Shown here: one piece after another, positions 12,500 through 24,912 of the stretch | Layout of the letters: every line of letters starts with the position of its first letter | Position numbering within the stretch: position 1 is the first letter of the stretch | From: Callaeas wilsoni | Taxonomy: Eukaryota; Chordata; Aves; Passeriformes; Callaeidae | Length of the DNA stretch: 64,000 nucleotides | Direction of reading: 5' to 3' | Assembly: GCA_013398955.1 (NCBI GenBank) | Contig: VWPU01001267.1 | Span: 1 to 64,000, forward strand | The notes under the pieces: generated by a model | What the model saw: the letters and a program-made list of their open reading frames with translations, nothing else | The model's database searches: none | What the model was told of the DNA's origin: nothing | Position numbers and translations under genes: made by a program

Positions 12500-15483
12500 A
12501 ATAGCTCGTAATCCTGCTTACTGTTTCCTTCAAATACACACACACCAAAAAAAATAGAAACTCTGGCTTTAGTGCCAGCCCAGACGTGTAGTTCTAAAGG
12601 TCAGTTTAATTCATCAGAAATAGTTGAAAATATGCCAGTTGAAAAGATGCCTTTCCACTGGGTCTTTTTGCTCCTGTGAACAAATGTTTCCTCATGTTGA
12701 ATACCTCCATAAAGGGCAAGTTCTCTCTACAGAACTGCACAGTGCCTATATTACTGATACTGGGCTGTCGCCTCATATATAGACTTTTCTGCTGCACTGA
12801 AGTAACAGTTCAAATATGAAGCTCAAGACACTTCATGAGGAACTGGGGAGATATATCACTTTTCTCACCAATATAAACTTGGAAATAAATGATGGTATTA
12901 TCTTCTTTATCACAATTTCATGCTAGTGTTTTAGCAACATCCATAATATCAACAGTCTGTCATGTTGTCTAGTACATACATGCCATGGAAGTACAAAGGG
13001 GATTTGGAGATCTAAGATTAGCACTGGCTGGTGAGGTGTTATGCACAGGAGGACACAGGCTGGAGCACTTCATTTTGACTCAAGGTTCACACCAATGCAC
13101 TAAAACTCTGCCTCTGTAGGAGAGAAAGGTAATACACCAAAGGCATGGGGGACCAATGAGCACAAACTAGTTATAAATTAGCAATCTCATCTGCTTGGCA
13201 GTCTGCCCAAGACTTGGTTAACTCAGAAAAAGGAAGAAGCCGGAGGGACTTCAAATCTGTTTCTGGGAAAAACATAGCAATGATGACAACAACTGTAATA
13301 TGAGCAGGAACTACATATTTATTTGCATATTCTTGTATATATTGGATAACAGTGCATTATAAACACATTAATTCATAGAGACAAAGGAATTCCTTAATTT
13401 TTAATCATTTACTTAATGGAATGTTTCTGACAAATCAGTATTATCTGCATGATTTTCCTCTAGATCTGTTTGTTGAGGTGTTTTTTCAGAAAGGTAGAGC
13501 AGCAACTGAAAGAAAAAGTAAGAAAAAAATTATCTTTAATAAAAAATGGCTATTATTTGTTATCATTGGATTGTTAATTTTTTTGCAATTACCAGAGCTT
13601 TAAAAGAAGTAGGTATGCATAAGAGATATCAGGACGAGCAGCAGAACACAGGAAATAACTTTGGTAAAAAGAATACATCTAAATCTTATGGCTAGGTATG
13701 AAAGGAGTCAAAAGAAAAGGTCACACTACGATTTTTGTAATGAGTATTAAGTAAATATGCCAGAATATCAACTACAGAAAAGAGGTGCCATTAGATTTAA
13801 CCACACAGGTCCTCATATCAAAAGCTAAAATGAGTTACACATTGCTTAAGATTTCTGCATTTTCCTTTGCAAACAGGGCAGTTAAGAAATTTCTTCCTGA
13901 GCAACAGAAATACCTGAAGATAGCACACAGAAGCAATCGCAGATTCAACTCCTGAAAACAACTTTTTGTATCCACTAAAGTAACCACTTTAGGAAAGGTG
14001 GTGCAGGATGGTTCTGCCAGTGCCGAGGTGAGGAATAAAGAGTCTAATGATGCAACCAAACATCAGTTCTCTTCCCAGCTCTTTGCAGCTCCTCACCTCT
14101 GTGCCTGTGCCTGCAGGCCCTGCTCCACAGAACAGGCATGCCTTGCAGACACTGCTTTTCCTGAGCCCCAGCACTGCTGCATGCAGCACTTTGCGACCAG
14201 CAGCATGAGAGCAAACACACCACCACACAGGCACCCTGCCTGTATTAAGAGCACTCAAAGGAATTTTGACAGAAATATCGCTTTCACAAGAATAATGTTT
14301 GGTGTATCACTATAACTTTTCAAGGTATTTAGATAATTGAATATACATGAAAGGCATTTCATGAGCAGAAATAGAGGAAGGTCATTCCCTGTCTGGGACA
14401 CCAACATCCTTTAATGATGAGCTGGCCGTAGGACTCCTAACATGGCAATTCAAAACCTAGACCGAAAATTATTATGAGTAGGTTTTAGTTTCATTGCCTT
14501 CTATGATTCTTTAGCATAACTATTCATATGTCTATTTATACTCGTGAACACGTCCTGGAATAACTTTGCCACTATCCTACAACATCCCCATTGTAAATAC
14601 TTTCCAGCAGGAACAAGAGAAGTCAGTTTTCCAGCCAAGAAACCAGACTTCAGCAGGAAGTGATCTCAGTAGGCATATCCTTCATTTCTGGAGTTATTTG
14701 CTTGAGCCAAAAGTCAAATGAGGACACATCTAAGCACACAAACTAGTGTAAAGAAAATGTGCTACAAATTAAAGGGAAATCAGTCAATAGAGGACACATA
14801 AAGTATGTTAGGCTCTCTTTCTTTTGTCAACTATACACATTTCTGCAATTAAAATAGCAATATTTTCTAATTAACATATTGAAATTATAAAGCATCATTT
14901 ACCTCTAAAAGTCTTCCAGATACTCTACTGTAATCTAAACACATATGTGGATTAAGGGGTGTGTTAAAAAAAGTCTGTCTTCAGATGAATGTTGGAAAAT
15001 CTTACACAATACTGTGAAACACGGTAACATACACACTGAATTCCTGCCAGGATAGAAAGGTCTTTCCTTTGCCTGCTCCTTATGCTCGAGACAGTATGCA
15101 AAAGGTAAGTTACAAAGATGTTTGACAGTGACGACTGGAAACCTCAGAACATGCAGATATCTTACTGATTTGTGAATGCTCCTTTTGCTTTTTTGCTAAG
15201 ATTTGAGGACATTCTATGAATTAGGGCTTCATAAGTATCTGACAGTTTTTACAGATTTTTTTTTAAATACCATGATTACAATTATTTTTCCATAGGATAC
15301 CTACTTATTTAGTAGTTACAATGGAAATGTACTTTGAATGCTGTAATTGATACTTTGTGGTTTCTATCACTCAGTATGGAGCCCTGTATTTACTGTACAT
15401 AATTCACCTCTGAATACATTATTATCTATTTTTTTGCTGGGTATAATACCTGAATATACTGGAGATGATCATGAAAACTCTTG
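12500..15483. other. Non-coding stretch with a GC-richer segment
   Basis: Mostly AT-rich. The part from about 13998 to 14250 is GC-richer and open in several frames on both strands (105 codons plus, 89 codons minus), with no recognisable protein. A pyrimidine-rich CTCTGTGCCTGTGCCTGCAG at about 14098-14117 looks like a splice acceptor on the plus strand, but no matching exon or donor could be established. Confidence 0.45.
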
Positions 15484-15556
15484 ACAGCACCTCTGTGAGA
15501 TTTACTGGCATTATTTCCACATCTCAGAGACAAGAGTACTATTGTTAAGAGTCCAA
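15484..15556 (-). mobile_element. Possible MIR-like SINE, reversed
   Basis: Reading the plus strand, ACAGCACCTCTGTGAGATTT, then GGCATTATTTCCACATCTCAG and AGACAAGAGTACTATTGTTAAG follow the order of a reverse-complemented MIR core: the AACCCTGTGAGGT-like block, the TTATTCCCATTTTACAGA-like block and the GAGGAACTGAGG...TTAAG-like block. It is short and diverged, so the assignment is tentative. Confidence 0.4.
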
Positions 15557-18040
15557 TATATGCCTAAGCAAAATGTTTATGTTCATCCAGCTTTCACCTA
15601 GCTCTTCACCCTAATCTCCTTGTCATTTCTACCCTTCCTTTAGCTTTTTACAGCTGTTGATTCCACACATTGGTGCATCCTCCCTTTCTAGGCAGCAATA
15701 CAGGAAACAAAGGATAAGTTCATATCCATTTTTCAGTACCTGATATGACAATAGTTCCTGACAGCTGGAAGGGGCAACTCTAAGGAAAATTCTGCTCACA
15801 CCTTCCAGTCCTGGATTTTAATATGCCCAGTTCAAATGAAATCTTCAGATAGTTTCCCAATGCCAGCAGTCTCTACTGTGAATGTGGCTCTGATGAGACT
15901 CTTGAGATTTGAGAAGGTTCAAAATTTGGCTAAATATCCACAGGTGTCACACCAAGTGTATTTCTGACATCAGAATGACCTCACTGTATTTTTTGACTGA
16001 AAATATAACTCAGTGCAATACTTACTGACATTGGCAATTAGATGCAGTTTTCTCATCCTCAAAAAGCCCCAGACAAGTCACACTTGATTGAAACATCTTT
16101 CCCCTTCCATCACCAGTGTAATTACATGGGAGGCAACATTTTAGTTCAAACAGTTAAATTTTGGCAAACTTACAAGCAAATGAAAGGCTAGAGTCAAAAT
16201 TATTGAACAACTTTATATGGCTTCTGTGTGCATTCTCCATAATTCATAAGGAAGTGACTAAAACATAAAAGCTAGAAAAAGCATAAAAAGTGTCAGATAA
16301 AAAATAAACCTATCTGATAATTGTAGGGGAAATAAGTCAGAAGACAGTGAAGAAATTAATAAATACCTTTTACTGAAGTCTTTAAAGAGAATAAAATTCC
16401 CAGTTGGAACATTTTGATTTTAAATTTAATTTTCTATCTAAATTTTCCTCTATTGTTAGTCTACAATACTTCACGCTTAGGGACTCTTATGAAACATGTA
16501 TGTCCTTTTTTGAATACATTTCATGATTAATAGATTAGACATAATTGTGTTAACACATTTAATCATTAAAACTCTTTAATGAACAATGATTCATTCTAAA
16601 TAATAACCTATTTCTAGCTAACTTTCCAAAACTGCTAAGGAATAGGACAGGGAAAGAACAAAAATGTATTGTACTAATTTTCAACATAACTTTCTATTAT
16701 ATATACTTAAGGAGCAGTGAACAATTTATAAAAAATCAGCAAAGACTGGCAGAGTGTATCACAATACTGAATTGTGATATCAGCACTTGTTTCCTACTGA
16801 GGAATAGACACTTCTTGAGTATTAAGATTTATGCAAATGACTTTATTTTGACTTCCATTAATTTAATCCAGTTTCTTACTGGTGGTAAAACAATATCTTA
16901 AATTACTTGTTCCCCCAGAACTTCCAATCTAAAACATTTTAAGGGTTACTCAAATCTTACAGGAATCTATCGAAAGTAGAAACCAAAGGGGTATTTTAAT
17001 CCCTCATGCAATATTTCTGATAGCTTTTTTTACACATAATCTACACTGAATATCTGTATACAGCAGTAACGAGAAATCTGTTAATTTATTATATATATAC
17101 ACAATTAATCCAATAACAATATTTCCTCTTGGCATTTAGTTCCAGTGATTAGAATTAAGTAGCAAAAAATGGGAAGAGAGTAGGGGAAGTGGAGAAAATA
17201 TTTTCCAGAAAGTAAGAAATAATTCTTTGAGATTTGTACATATTCTGGAAGATTAAAATAAAATAAGAAAAAGATAAAGAAAATAAAACAGCTAAATGTT
17301 CATGCAATCCTTCTTGTTATTAAAATCGCTCTTCATGAATATTTAATTATGTCATCTTTTTGCCCCTTCAACGTCTTAGGGCTTAACTACACTGCAAATT
17401 AAGACATTTTTACAAAATCAGGAGTCAGAGCTGTACTAGTTTAATCTGGTTAGTAGAGATAGCAATAGCAATGAAGATGAGACATTCATTTCAGAAAAGT
17501 CTATATAGAACTGCCGAGAGCCATAAGAAAACATCCATGTGTTTTCCTACTGCTGAAGTTTGTGGTTTTTATTATTAGTAAGTAAATTAAAACCAGCACA
17601 GATATCATACTCTTCTGTTCACTGCACAGATGCACAAAAGCAGAAGTGCAAAACCTGTCCCTGAGTACAACAATTCATTTAAGCTATAGTGCTTCCATCT
17701 ATCTCCCCTCCTTCCTGAAGGCTCACCAGATACCAGCCAGGAACAACAGCAGATTTAAAGTTCTGGCTTTGGCAAGCTGCTTTCTAATGCCATTTTTCCT
17801 GGGAAACTATGGTCTTCATTCCATCACACAACCAAATTGCAAGTGTAACTCTCACATGGCACTTAGCAGTTAGAGTGGTCCCAAAGGACTCAACAGACCA
17901 ACAGGCTGAAGAAAGATGGTGTCCAAAACCAAGCTGCTATTCCCAGAATAATTAATCTGTCATAGTGCCACTTCCTTTTCCCTGATTAAAGTTCTGTTGA
18001 GAAAGAAAGTGGTCAGGAAAAAACTTAAAATACTGTTCAA
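15557..18040. other. Unique AT-rich non-coding stretch
   Basis: Very AT-rich, especially 16300-17300, with an AT alternation near 17085-17099. No gene or well-supported repeat. Around 17378-17460 the text TCTTAGGGCTTAACTACACT followed by GCAAATTAAGAC is weakly reminiscent of terminal parts of old amniote DNA transposons, but I cannot name a family. Confidence 0.5.
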
Positions 18041-18335
18041 GTAGTGACATGCCACCTCTGGCTACTCTTTTTTTTCAGAAGCTGTACAAATAGAAAGATG
18101 AGTTGCCTTCACATAAACATATCTACATGTATGAGCAGTAGATCGAAGTCCAGCGTTTCCGTACGTGGCACATCCAATCATGAGGAAAAAGAGTATCATC
18201 ATGGTCTTCAGAAGCCTCCACTGGAGTTAAGGAGGCCTGCTCTGGCAAGAGAGTTGGCCTACTATGCTCGAAGTCTGCCCAGAGATTGTTGATTTGAAGA
18301 GTTTGAAGGCTGTTCATAGAGCATGACATTTTGGA
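18041..18335. other. GC-richer block, open on both strands, unidentified
   Basis: This roughly 300-base block contrasts with AT-rich flanks and holds several CpGs (five between about 18141 and 18270). The plus strand starts after a pyrimidine tract ending TTTTTTTTCAG, like a splice acceptor, and has an 82-codon frame (18044-18292). The minus strand has a 68-codon frame (18123-18329). I recognise neither peptide. It may be a conserved element, an exon of an unknown transcript, or a degraded insertion. Confidence 0.25.
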
Positions 18336-20460
18336 AGGAAATCAAGGCTTCATTCTCTATTTAGCTATTATTATATATAATGATATATTTTCACTTCACA
18401 GTATATATACTCATTATTTTCATTAAGTAAATTCACATCCCTTTCAGAAATCTGAGGTTTTTTTCACAATTTTAAATTTTCCTATCAACTTATGGTGTAA
18501 AAAAAGTCTAACTTCAGTAAACTATTACATATTAAAATCCGCATTTTTACAGATAGTAACTTGCTAAACAATTGAGGAATTATATAGTACATGAATCAAA
18601 CATATACACAGGCAGAAAAGAATATTAGAGAAGAATACAAGATTAGAAACCTAGAAGAAATCAGTAATCTGAACTAATTAAACTCTAAATACATAACAGT
18701 AAGAAAATGTCAGAAACAAAAATCAAACAGTACAAAAAATTAATTCTCAAAAGTTAGATTTCTAGTAGCTAAATAAAAATTAAGGGAAAAAAAGGAAAAA
18801 AAACCCACCAAATTTACTTCCCATGGAAATGCGTATGAGATCCCTTAAAGTTTAAGTATACATATGGGATAAATTTATTGAAAAGGTTTTGAAACCAAAA
18901 TAAACAAAGATCTTGTAGAAGAATGCCTGACTTTTAACTCTTCCCCAAAGAATTTTGGCAACTTGATACGAAGAGTCAGATCTTAGAATGAGGTCATATG
19001 TTTCTATCCAAGTAACTAGTCTTCCTGCAGATTTAACTGTAATATCAGAGCACTGTCTGTGCAAAGGTTTACATTTGCTCTAAATTAGATGTGGCACCAC
19101 TAAGAATCATGACACGTTCGTAACCAGCAATAAATTTATAGCAGTCATGGAGTCTTTCTTTCCCCAGTTGCACTTGTAAATATTTCCTTTGGCGGTAGAC
19201 TGTGAAAGAAGCCATACTCAGTATTCAAGCTGATGATGAAGTCATACCATACAGAAAAATATAGGAGAAAAAGTGAATAAATCATCATTTCTGTAAAAAT
19301 AAATAAATAAGTAAATAAGTAAAGTCACAAATATCTGCAAAGCAGATTGCAGCTAAAAAAAGTAAATATTTACATGAATCTTGCAGAGAAAGGTTGAAAT
19401 TTAAACCTGTGAGAGCAAGATTGTCACCAAGATTTATAGTTTTCCCAGCTAAAGATCTAATTTTTAGCAAAAACAGGTCACTCATTGTTTGGATGGAAAC
19501 CAGTTGTTACTCATTATTATGCCGGTTATGACTCAAAGAGGAAAAACGTTCCCCAGAAAAAATTCAGTGATACGGGTGGAGCTCTCCTTTGAATTTTGGT
19601 TTGTTTGAACTCAGTACTCAAAGTTAAACTTGGGGGGATATGAATCCACATGAAATGAAAATGTTAATGTGGACCTCTTTTGAACCAATTTGCTAAGATT
19701 ACACAGCTTTTGCTATAAAGCCCCAAAACTGAAAACTATTTCAAAAATGTCCAAAATTCAGAATAGAGATGAGACATCGGTAATAAAATTTCTGGAATGC
19801 TCAAAAATAATTCCACAAGTCAGAGAATACTGTAATCCAATAAGAGGTATTAATTTGCTGCACTCTAAAACACAGCATGTGTCCAGCTTCTCACAATCCA
19901 CTTACTGCATACAGAAGAGATACTTTACTGAGCTGGGAGTGAAGCTAAATAAAACCCTAGCTTCAGGAACATATTTTGGAAGTCGAAGCTGTTGTCCAGG
20001 TGAAACTGATAGCTATGTCTGAGCAAACCTACACCATGTTCTCTTCAAACATATAGCACTTACAATTCCTTCATGAACCTGGGTGCATATTAGTAAATCA
20101 CTCGCACTATGTTTTATAGCAATAATATAATTTTAAACTCACCTGAACTGTATGAACGGTGCCATTTTAGTTAAGTTTGTCATTGAACTTTGGTTCAGCA
20201 CATGAAGCATTCTCAATGTGTGAAAATTGGCTTCCCTATGGGGGACAATGAACAAGAGGGTTAAAATGTGCCCATCTGGGCCTTGGAGCTCTCATGGGCA
20301 TTCTAAGTACCAGGTGAGCATGAAGGCTTTCTAAGTGCAGTTGTTGTGGAAATCATGTCACCAGCACAAGCTGGCTTGCTCCACATGGCTGGGTCTGTTC
20401 AGTCATACAAGGTGCTAACGTCATTTTAATGTACTTGATTTCATGCATTAGGCCTAGACA
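18336..20460. other. Unique AT-rich non-coding stretch
   Basis: Contains the AAAT-type microsatellite at 19295-19323 (separate entry) and a 110-codon plus-strand frame (19690-20022) without recognisable motifs. The segment 20190-20460 is more balanced in composition and lies beside the poly(T) tract at 20461. No repeat family identified. Confidence 0.5.
19295..19323. repeat. (AAAT)n microsatellite, imperfect
   Basis: About seven AAAT/AAGT units (AAATAAATAAATAAGTAAAT and onward). Substitutions at regular places show an aged microsatellite. Confidence 0.85.
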
Positions 20461-20500
20461 TTTTTTTTTTTTTAAACCAGTAGGGAAAAGTCTTTTATTG
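20461..20500 (-). other. Poly(A) tract with upstream AATAAA (minus strand)
   Basis: A run of 13 T (20461-20473) on the plus strand is, on the minus strand, an A13 tract. AATAAA (minus strand; TTTATT at 20494-20499) lies 20 bases upstream of it. This is the spacing expected at the 3' end of a polyadenylated RNA copied back into DNA. The sequence that would be the transcript body (above 20500) is AT-rich and not recognised, and no flanking target-site duplication was found. A chance arrangement in AT-rich DNA is quite possible. Confidence 0.3.
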
Positions 20501-23500
20501 TATCAATCTACTATTTTTTCCTAATCGCTTCAAGCAATAAGTTCTGAGAACTTTTTGACTAAGTCTACATAAAGCTAACCTTTCTGTTCCTTAACAGATG
20601 CCTTGAATTACTGAATGCGGCATGTAAATGACTTGAATTATTCTATGCAACATGTTTAAATACCACCAGTGGTATACAAGTAACAGGACACATTCTGTGC
20701 CTGGGGCAAGCATCTCAAGAAGTTTCAGAGTGCAACTGCTCTATGTCTTTTCTTGATGACGTCAAGCATAACCATTTGTCAGAGAAGTGAAAATGCACAT
20801 CAAATCATTGCCAAATTGTGAAGATAGTTTGGAAGCAAATAAGCTTCAGACTTCTAGGTTTTAATGTGAATAGATAGATGAGAGTAAAGCAGATGCCAAT
20901 AAATATGAATTTTCATACAGGTCAAAAGTAATCTCCGATTTGGGAAAATTCTTAAAAAGAAGTGGATTTGGGAAATTTTTAAGATTGAGCAGCAGAGTTG
21001 TGTGAGAAACAGTCGATCATTTTGATTAGATAAATTGGCTTCTAAGACTGATCTTCACATGAAAAGAATGTGGATAGAAGACACCATTGACCTATAGTAT
21101 TTTTCTGTCTTCGCTCTCTCTTTATTTCATATGGGAAATACATATATGTACATCCTTACTTATTTTGCATCATTGTTTATTTGTATATTTATGTGTTTAT
21201 TAACATACAGAGCTTATTTTTCTTTGACTTTACTTAATTTCACCTAATTTTCCTCCTTCACACTGTACCTGTCTCTTGCCTTTTGCTATTCCTTATGACT
21301 TCTGCATTTCTGACCATTTTCTCCTCTCTTCTGGCAACTCATTTCATAGCTTTGTTCAGCCATTATCAGTCTTTTTCCCACATGCAGATACATCTGAGTG
21401 TCTTCTGTTTCATCATCTGGATCCACTAAACTTCTCACCGCACATTTCTCTTCTCACTGTGTGAGATCAGAGACAGCCCCTGACGGCAGGTGAAAAAAAA
21501 AAATTAAAAACAAACTCCAAGAATGTTCCAGGCTACTAGGCATCATTTTTGGTTGTCTTTCCTCAGAAGGTGTCTATTCATTTGGGTGTGATTAAGAAAG
21601 ATAGGTTCTCCTAGGCAGTAATGAAGACACTTGTTTAGGGTGTTGCATTCTCAGAGGCAACTAAATGTATCGATCTACATAGAGGCGCAGGTCTTCTGTG
21701 TGAACGATGATGAGTATTTCTAAATTTTACTGCATTTAAGTCACAGGTGTTTAAAAGAGTACATCAGTCTACGGAAGCTAATTTCACCAGCATTATCCAA
21801 TGGAGAGACACATTACTCCAAAGGGAGTTGAATGTCTAAGCAGAGGACATTTTCACAACATTGTTTATCTGATCTGACAGTGAGCTACAACTGGTGATCA
21901 AAAGGCACAGATATTTTTGCTCCTCCTCATTGATACCTCACATAACTTTGTGATGGATCTATCAACTCATTTTTGTGGTACTGAACTGACTAAAACCACT
22001 TTTTCTTTTTTTTTTTGGATGCATCCAAATGCATCCAGATGCATCAGGGATGTGATCCAATCATATTCCCAGTTGTTCAGCCTGGCAAATGGACTGTGCC
22101 ACCACAGACAGGAAGGTTCAGCCATAGGCAAGATGACGAGTGACTGTGGTGTCACATCCTGAAAGCTGCTGACAGTTAAGTCATTGAGGAAGGCATTTCT
22201 AAGTAAATAATGGCAAAAATATTTTAAATTAAAGTATTTATTAAATATCCTAAACTTCACCAACATAAAATATAATATCTAATACTGAAGATGTTATACA
22301 TTACATGTATTATACCTGTTATACAGAACAGGAAGGTGTAGGATATTTCATCAAACAATTGATAGGTAGAAAAAATAACATATTTGTCTAAATGAACACA
22401 GTGCGACCAGTCTTATTATATTAATTTGTAAAGTAATTAACATGATCTATTTTGTCTTGCTTTAGAATAATAACAAAATCTAGAAGCTGAAATAAAATGT
22501 GGGTTTATGTTTTCTTTTACTTTATTAGACTGACTAAAGTCACCCTCTACCCTGCCCACTCTACTTTTATTCATGTTCACTTCCAAGCTAGAAATTCCAG
22601 ACAAAAAACCAGATTCAACAGAGAAGAGACCTGACATTTTCATTCCATTTTTACAACAAAACAGTTAAAAAGAGATGAGAAAGGAAAGCAATTTGTGTTT
22701 CGGACAGCTTGGTCCTGGTGTCCTCTGCTATTTTTCACATTTACTTAGCACAAACACCTGACAAAATATTAAAGTAACAGTCGTTATTAAAGATTAAACT
22801 CCTTTACCATTTGGCTAAGACCTTAGATCCCAAACTGCAAACACATAATATTTTTACTGCAAGTAGAACATGCAATCAAGGGATATTCAAGTTCTGCAAA
22901 CTGAGCATAGTTATAACCTTTTGAAAACTGTATTATAAAAGAGGTCATGAATATCACTAGATCCTCCATCTAAGCGTTAAACAAAACAGGAAATTAAAAT
23001 ACAGCATTCTTGATATTTTCCAGATATAAGAACAAGTGCAAGAAAAACAATTTCTGACAGACTATATAAACTTTTTCCATTGAATATTTTTGGTCAATAA
23101 GAAAGAGAAAAGGGGGAAAGCAGAAGACCAAAAAATTTCTAGCTGTTTTCATCACCTACCACTTTTTTAGCAAGTCAGCCTAAAGACTGATTACTCAGTG
23201 AATATAACTGTTACAGAGATTATGATCTCTCAAAAGCTTTTTTTCCTTTTCTTTTTACCCATATGAGTAAGGCTAAAGCTTTCATGTTTTTTATTTAAGA
23301 AATAATTTATGGTTTATTTCCTCGTTCTGTAACTAAAGAAGGAAAGAATAACACAGGAGCTCTTCTTATAAATATTTTCTATTTGTTTTATTTGTTTGTA
23401 AAGGTTCATTCTCTTCTGAAAAAGCATGTGCATTTCAATTAAACTAATCTCCAACTTAGGAAAGGTACTTCAGCTGAAATCATGTTGAAACCAGGAAACT

Positions 23501-23865
23501 GTGGCTTCCTTGTCAAAAGCAATAAAAAAAGAGGAATCTTTATTATTTGTCTACAGGACACAGTGATGGCACAAAAGCCACGAGTCTACTAACATTGCTC
23601 AACACTGAAGTTCCCAAGAATTAATAAAAGTCTTGCACAGGTTTGGTTCTCAAAATACAATACTAAAGGTCATCTTCTCACGTAACACCGTGATTATAAA
23701 TGGCAAATGACATGAATCAAGCAGAAAGTTCTTCCCCACTTGGAAAAATTCCGTCATATTTACATTTTGTGTTACCAAACTTTTTTTATGAGTTGCAAAT
23801 CCAAATGCTTCTCCTTTTAAAAGCAAAGAGCACTAAAGCTTTGCTATTTATGTGCTACCAGAAAA
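20501..23865. other. Unique AT-rich non-coding stretch
   Basis: No genes recognised. Holds a T-rich tract (22001-22016) followed by a 10-bp tandem repeat (22017-22048, separate entry). A pyrimidine-biased segment spans about 21240-21460. Open frames reach 99 codons (21967-22266, minus strand) and overlap frames on the other strand, which argues against coding. Confidence 0.55.
22017..22048. repeat. Three 10-bp tandem units (ATGCATCCAA type)
   Basis: ATGCATCCAA, ATGCATCCAG and ATGCATCAGG follow one another. The first junction forms the perfect palindrome GGATGCATCC (22017-22026). The ATGCAT core recurs every 10 bases, so the same DNA face is presented once per helical turn. It follows a T-rich tract. 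Confidence 0.85.
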
Positions 23866-24012
23866 CAAGAATCATAGAAACACAGGTCTTTTAGGTTGGA
23901 AAAGACCTTTAAGACTATCAAGTCCTACCATTAACCCAGCACAGCCAAGTCCACTCCTAAACCATGTCCCTACGTGCCACATCTGCATGGCTTCTGAGTA
24001 TCTCCAGGATCT
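23866..24012 (-). mobile_element. CR1 LINE 3' end fragment
   Basis: On the plus strand, AGAATCATAGAA is followed by TTAGGTTGGAAAAGACCTTT and TCAAGTCCTACCATTAACCC, then AGCACAGCCAAGTCCACTCC, TAAACCATGTCCCTACGTGC and CACATCTGCATGGCTTCTGA. This is the reverse complement of the 3' end of the CR1 group whose 3' UTR carries the ACCATTAACC...CTAAACCATGTCCCT blocks. About 150 bases are preserved, all 3' UTR. Similarity fades after CTCCAGG near 24010. It belongs to a different CR1 subfamily from the copy at 2741-3345. Confidence 0.93.
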
Positions 24013-24897
24013 GTCTGATAAGCATTTGACTCTCCACAGGTCTGATCCATTTATAGTTGCACTCAATTCTAATGTTTTCAACAAATGTTTGACTGCAACA
24101 TGTTTCTTCACCTAGACTGTGAAAGTTTTAGTACTACTCCTTTATTATAACTTTTCCTACTGATTTCAATAAAGTTTCAGATGGCTTCTGTCTCCATAAC
24201 CATATTCTTTTCTACAATACTTTAACCATATTAGCCAATCACCACAAATTAAAGGATCTAATATCAGATCAGGCATTCTAAATTAGTCAGTGCCAAAACC
24301 AGTTTGTAGTACAGAACCTTAGTCACTTCTACCACTTGTCGAATTATTTTGTGGTTCTTAGTAAGGTCACGTACTCCTTGTGGAAAAAGACGTATTCTAA
24401 CAGAAATTCTTGCCAACTGTAAATATACCTCAAAGGAGGGAGGGGGGAAGATGGCTCTATTAAATTACACGTAAAATTAAGAACATAACCGTATTTTAAA
24501 GGTTTTGGAAGATCTTCAGTTTTTAATAAGCTGTTAAATTTTCTACTTATGACCTTAAGTATCAGTGTGCAGGAGAAGTTGGGAGTTGGGTAAGGGACAA
24601 GTGGGTTATAATAGAAGTTCAACATTAACATTGCATAATCCAGAGACAATGGCTGAAGTCAATTTAATCAGCATTTTGTCCTTATTATTCCTTTCAAAGT
24701 GATTAAACTTCCTATAGCACCATAGTTCAGTGAATGTATCTAATCTTCCCACTCCCAAAACACCACAGGAGTTCTGTCTTGGCACTTAATAAAGGCTTTC
24801 TTCCTTTAATTTCAAAACTAACAGCACTTTTCTTGGGCCCATAGCTAAAAATTTTCACTCTTGCAAGTAATAACATAGTACAAAACAGCTGATGAAT

Positions 24898-24912
24898 GGG
24901 GGGGGGGGAGGG
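24898..24912 (+). repeat. G11 homopolymer run
   Basis: Eleven consecutive G bases followed by AGGG. This is rare in such AT-rich DNA. It is a likely slippage hot spot and assembly error site, and could join a G-quadruplex only with neighbouring G runs, of which AGGG is one and the GAGGGAGGGGGG at about 24435-24447 is more distant. Confidence 0.9.

Noticed and set aside
13998..14258. Exon after CTCTGTGCCTGTGCCTGCAG
   Set aside because: Acceptor-like but no plausible donor, no recognised peptide, and frames open on both strands.
17378..17460. Terminal part of an old amniote DNA transposon (TTAGGGCTTAACTACACT...)
   Set aside because: The likeness covers only about 30 bases, and I cannot name the family or find a matching inverted end.
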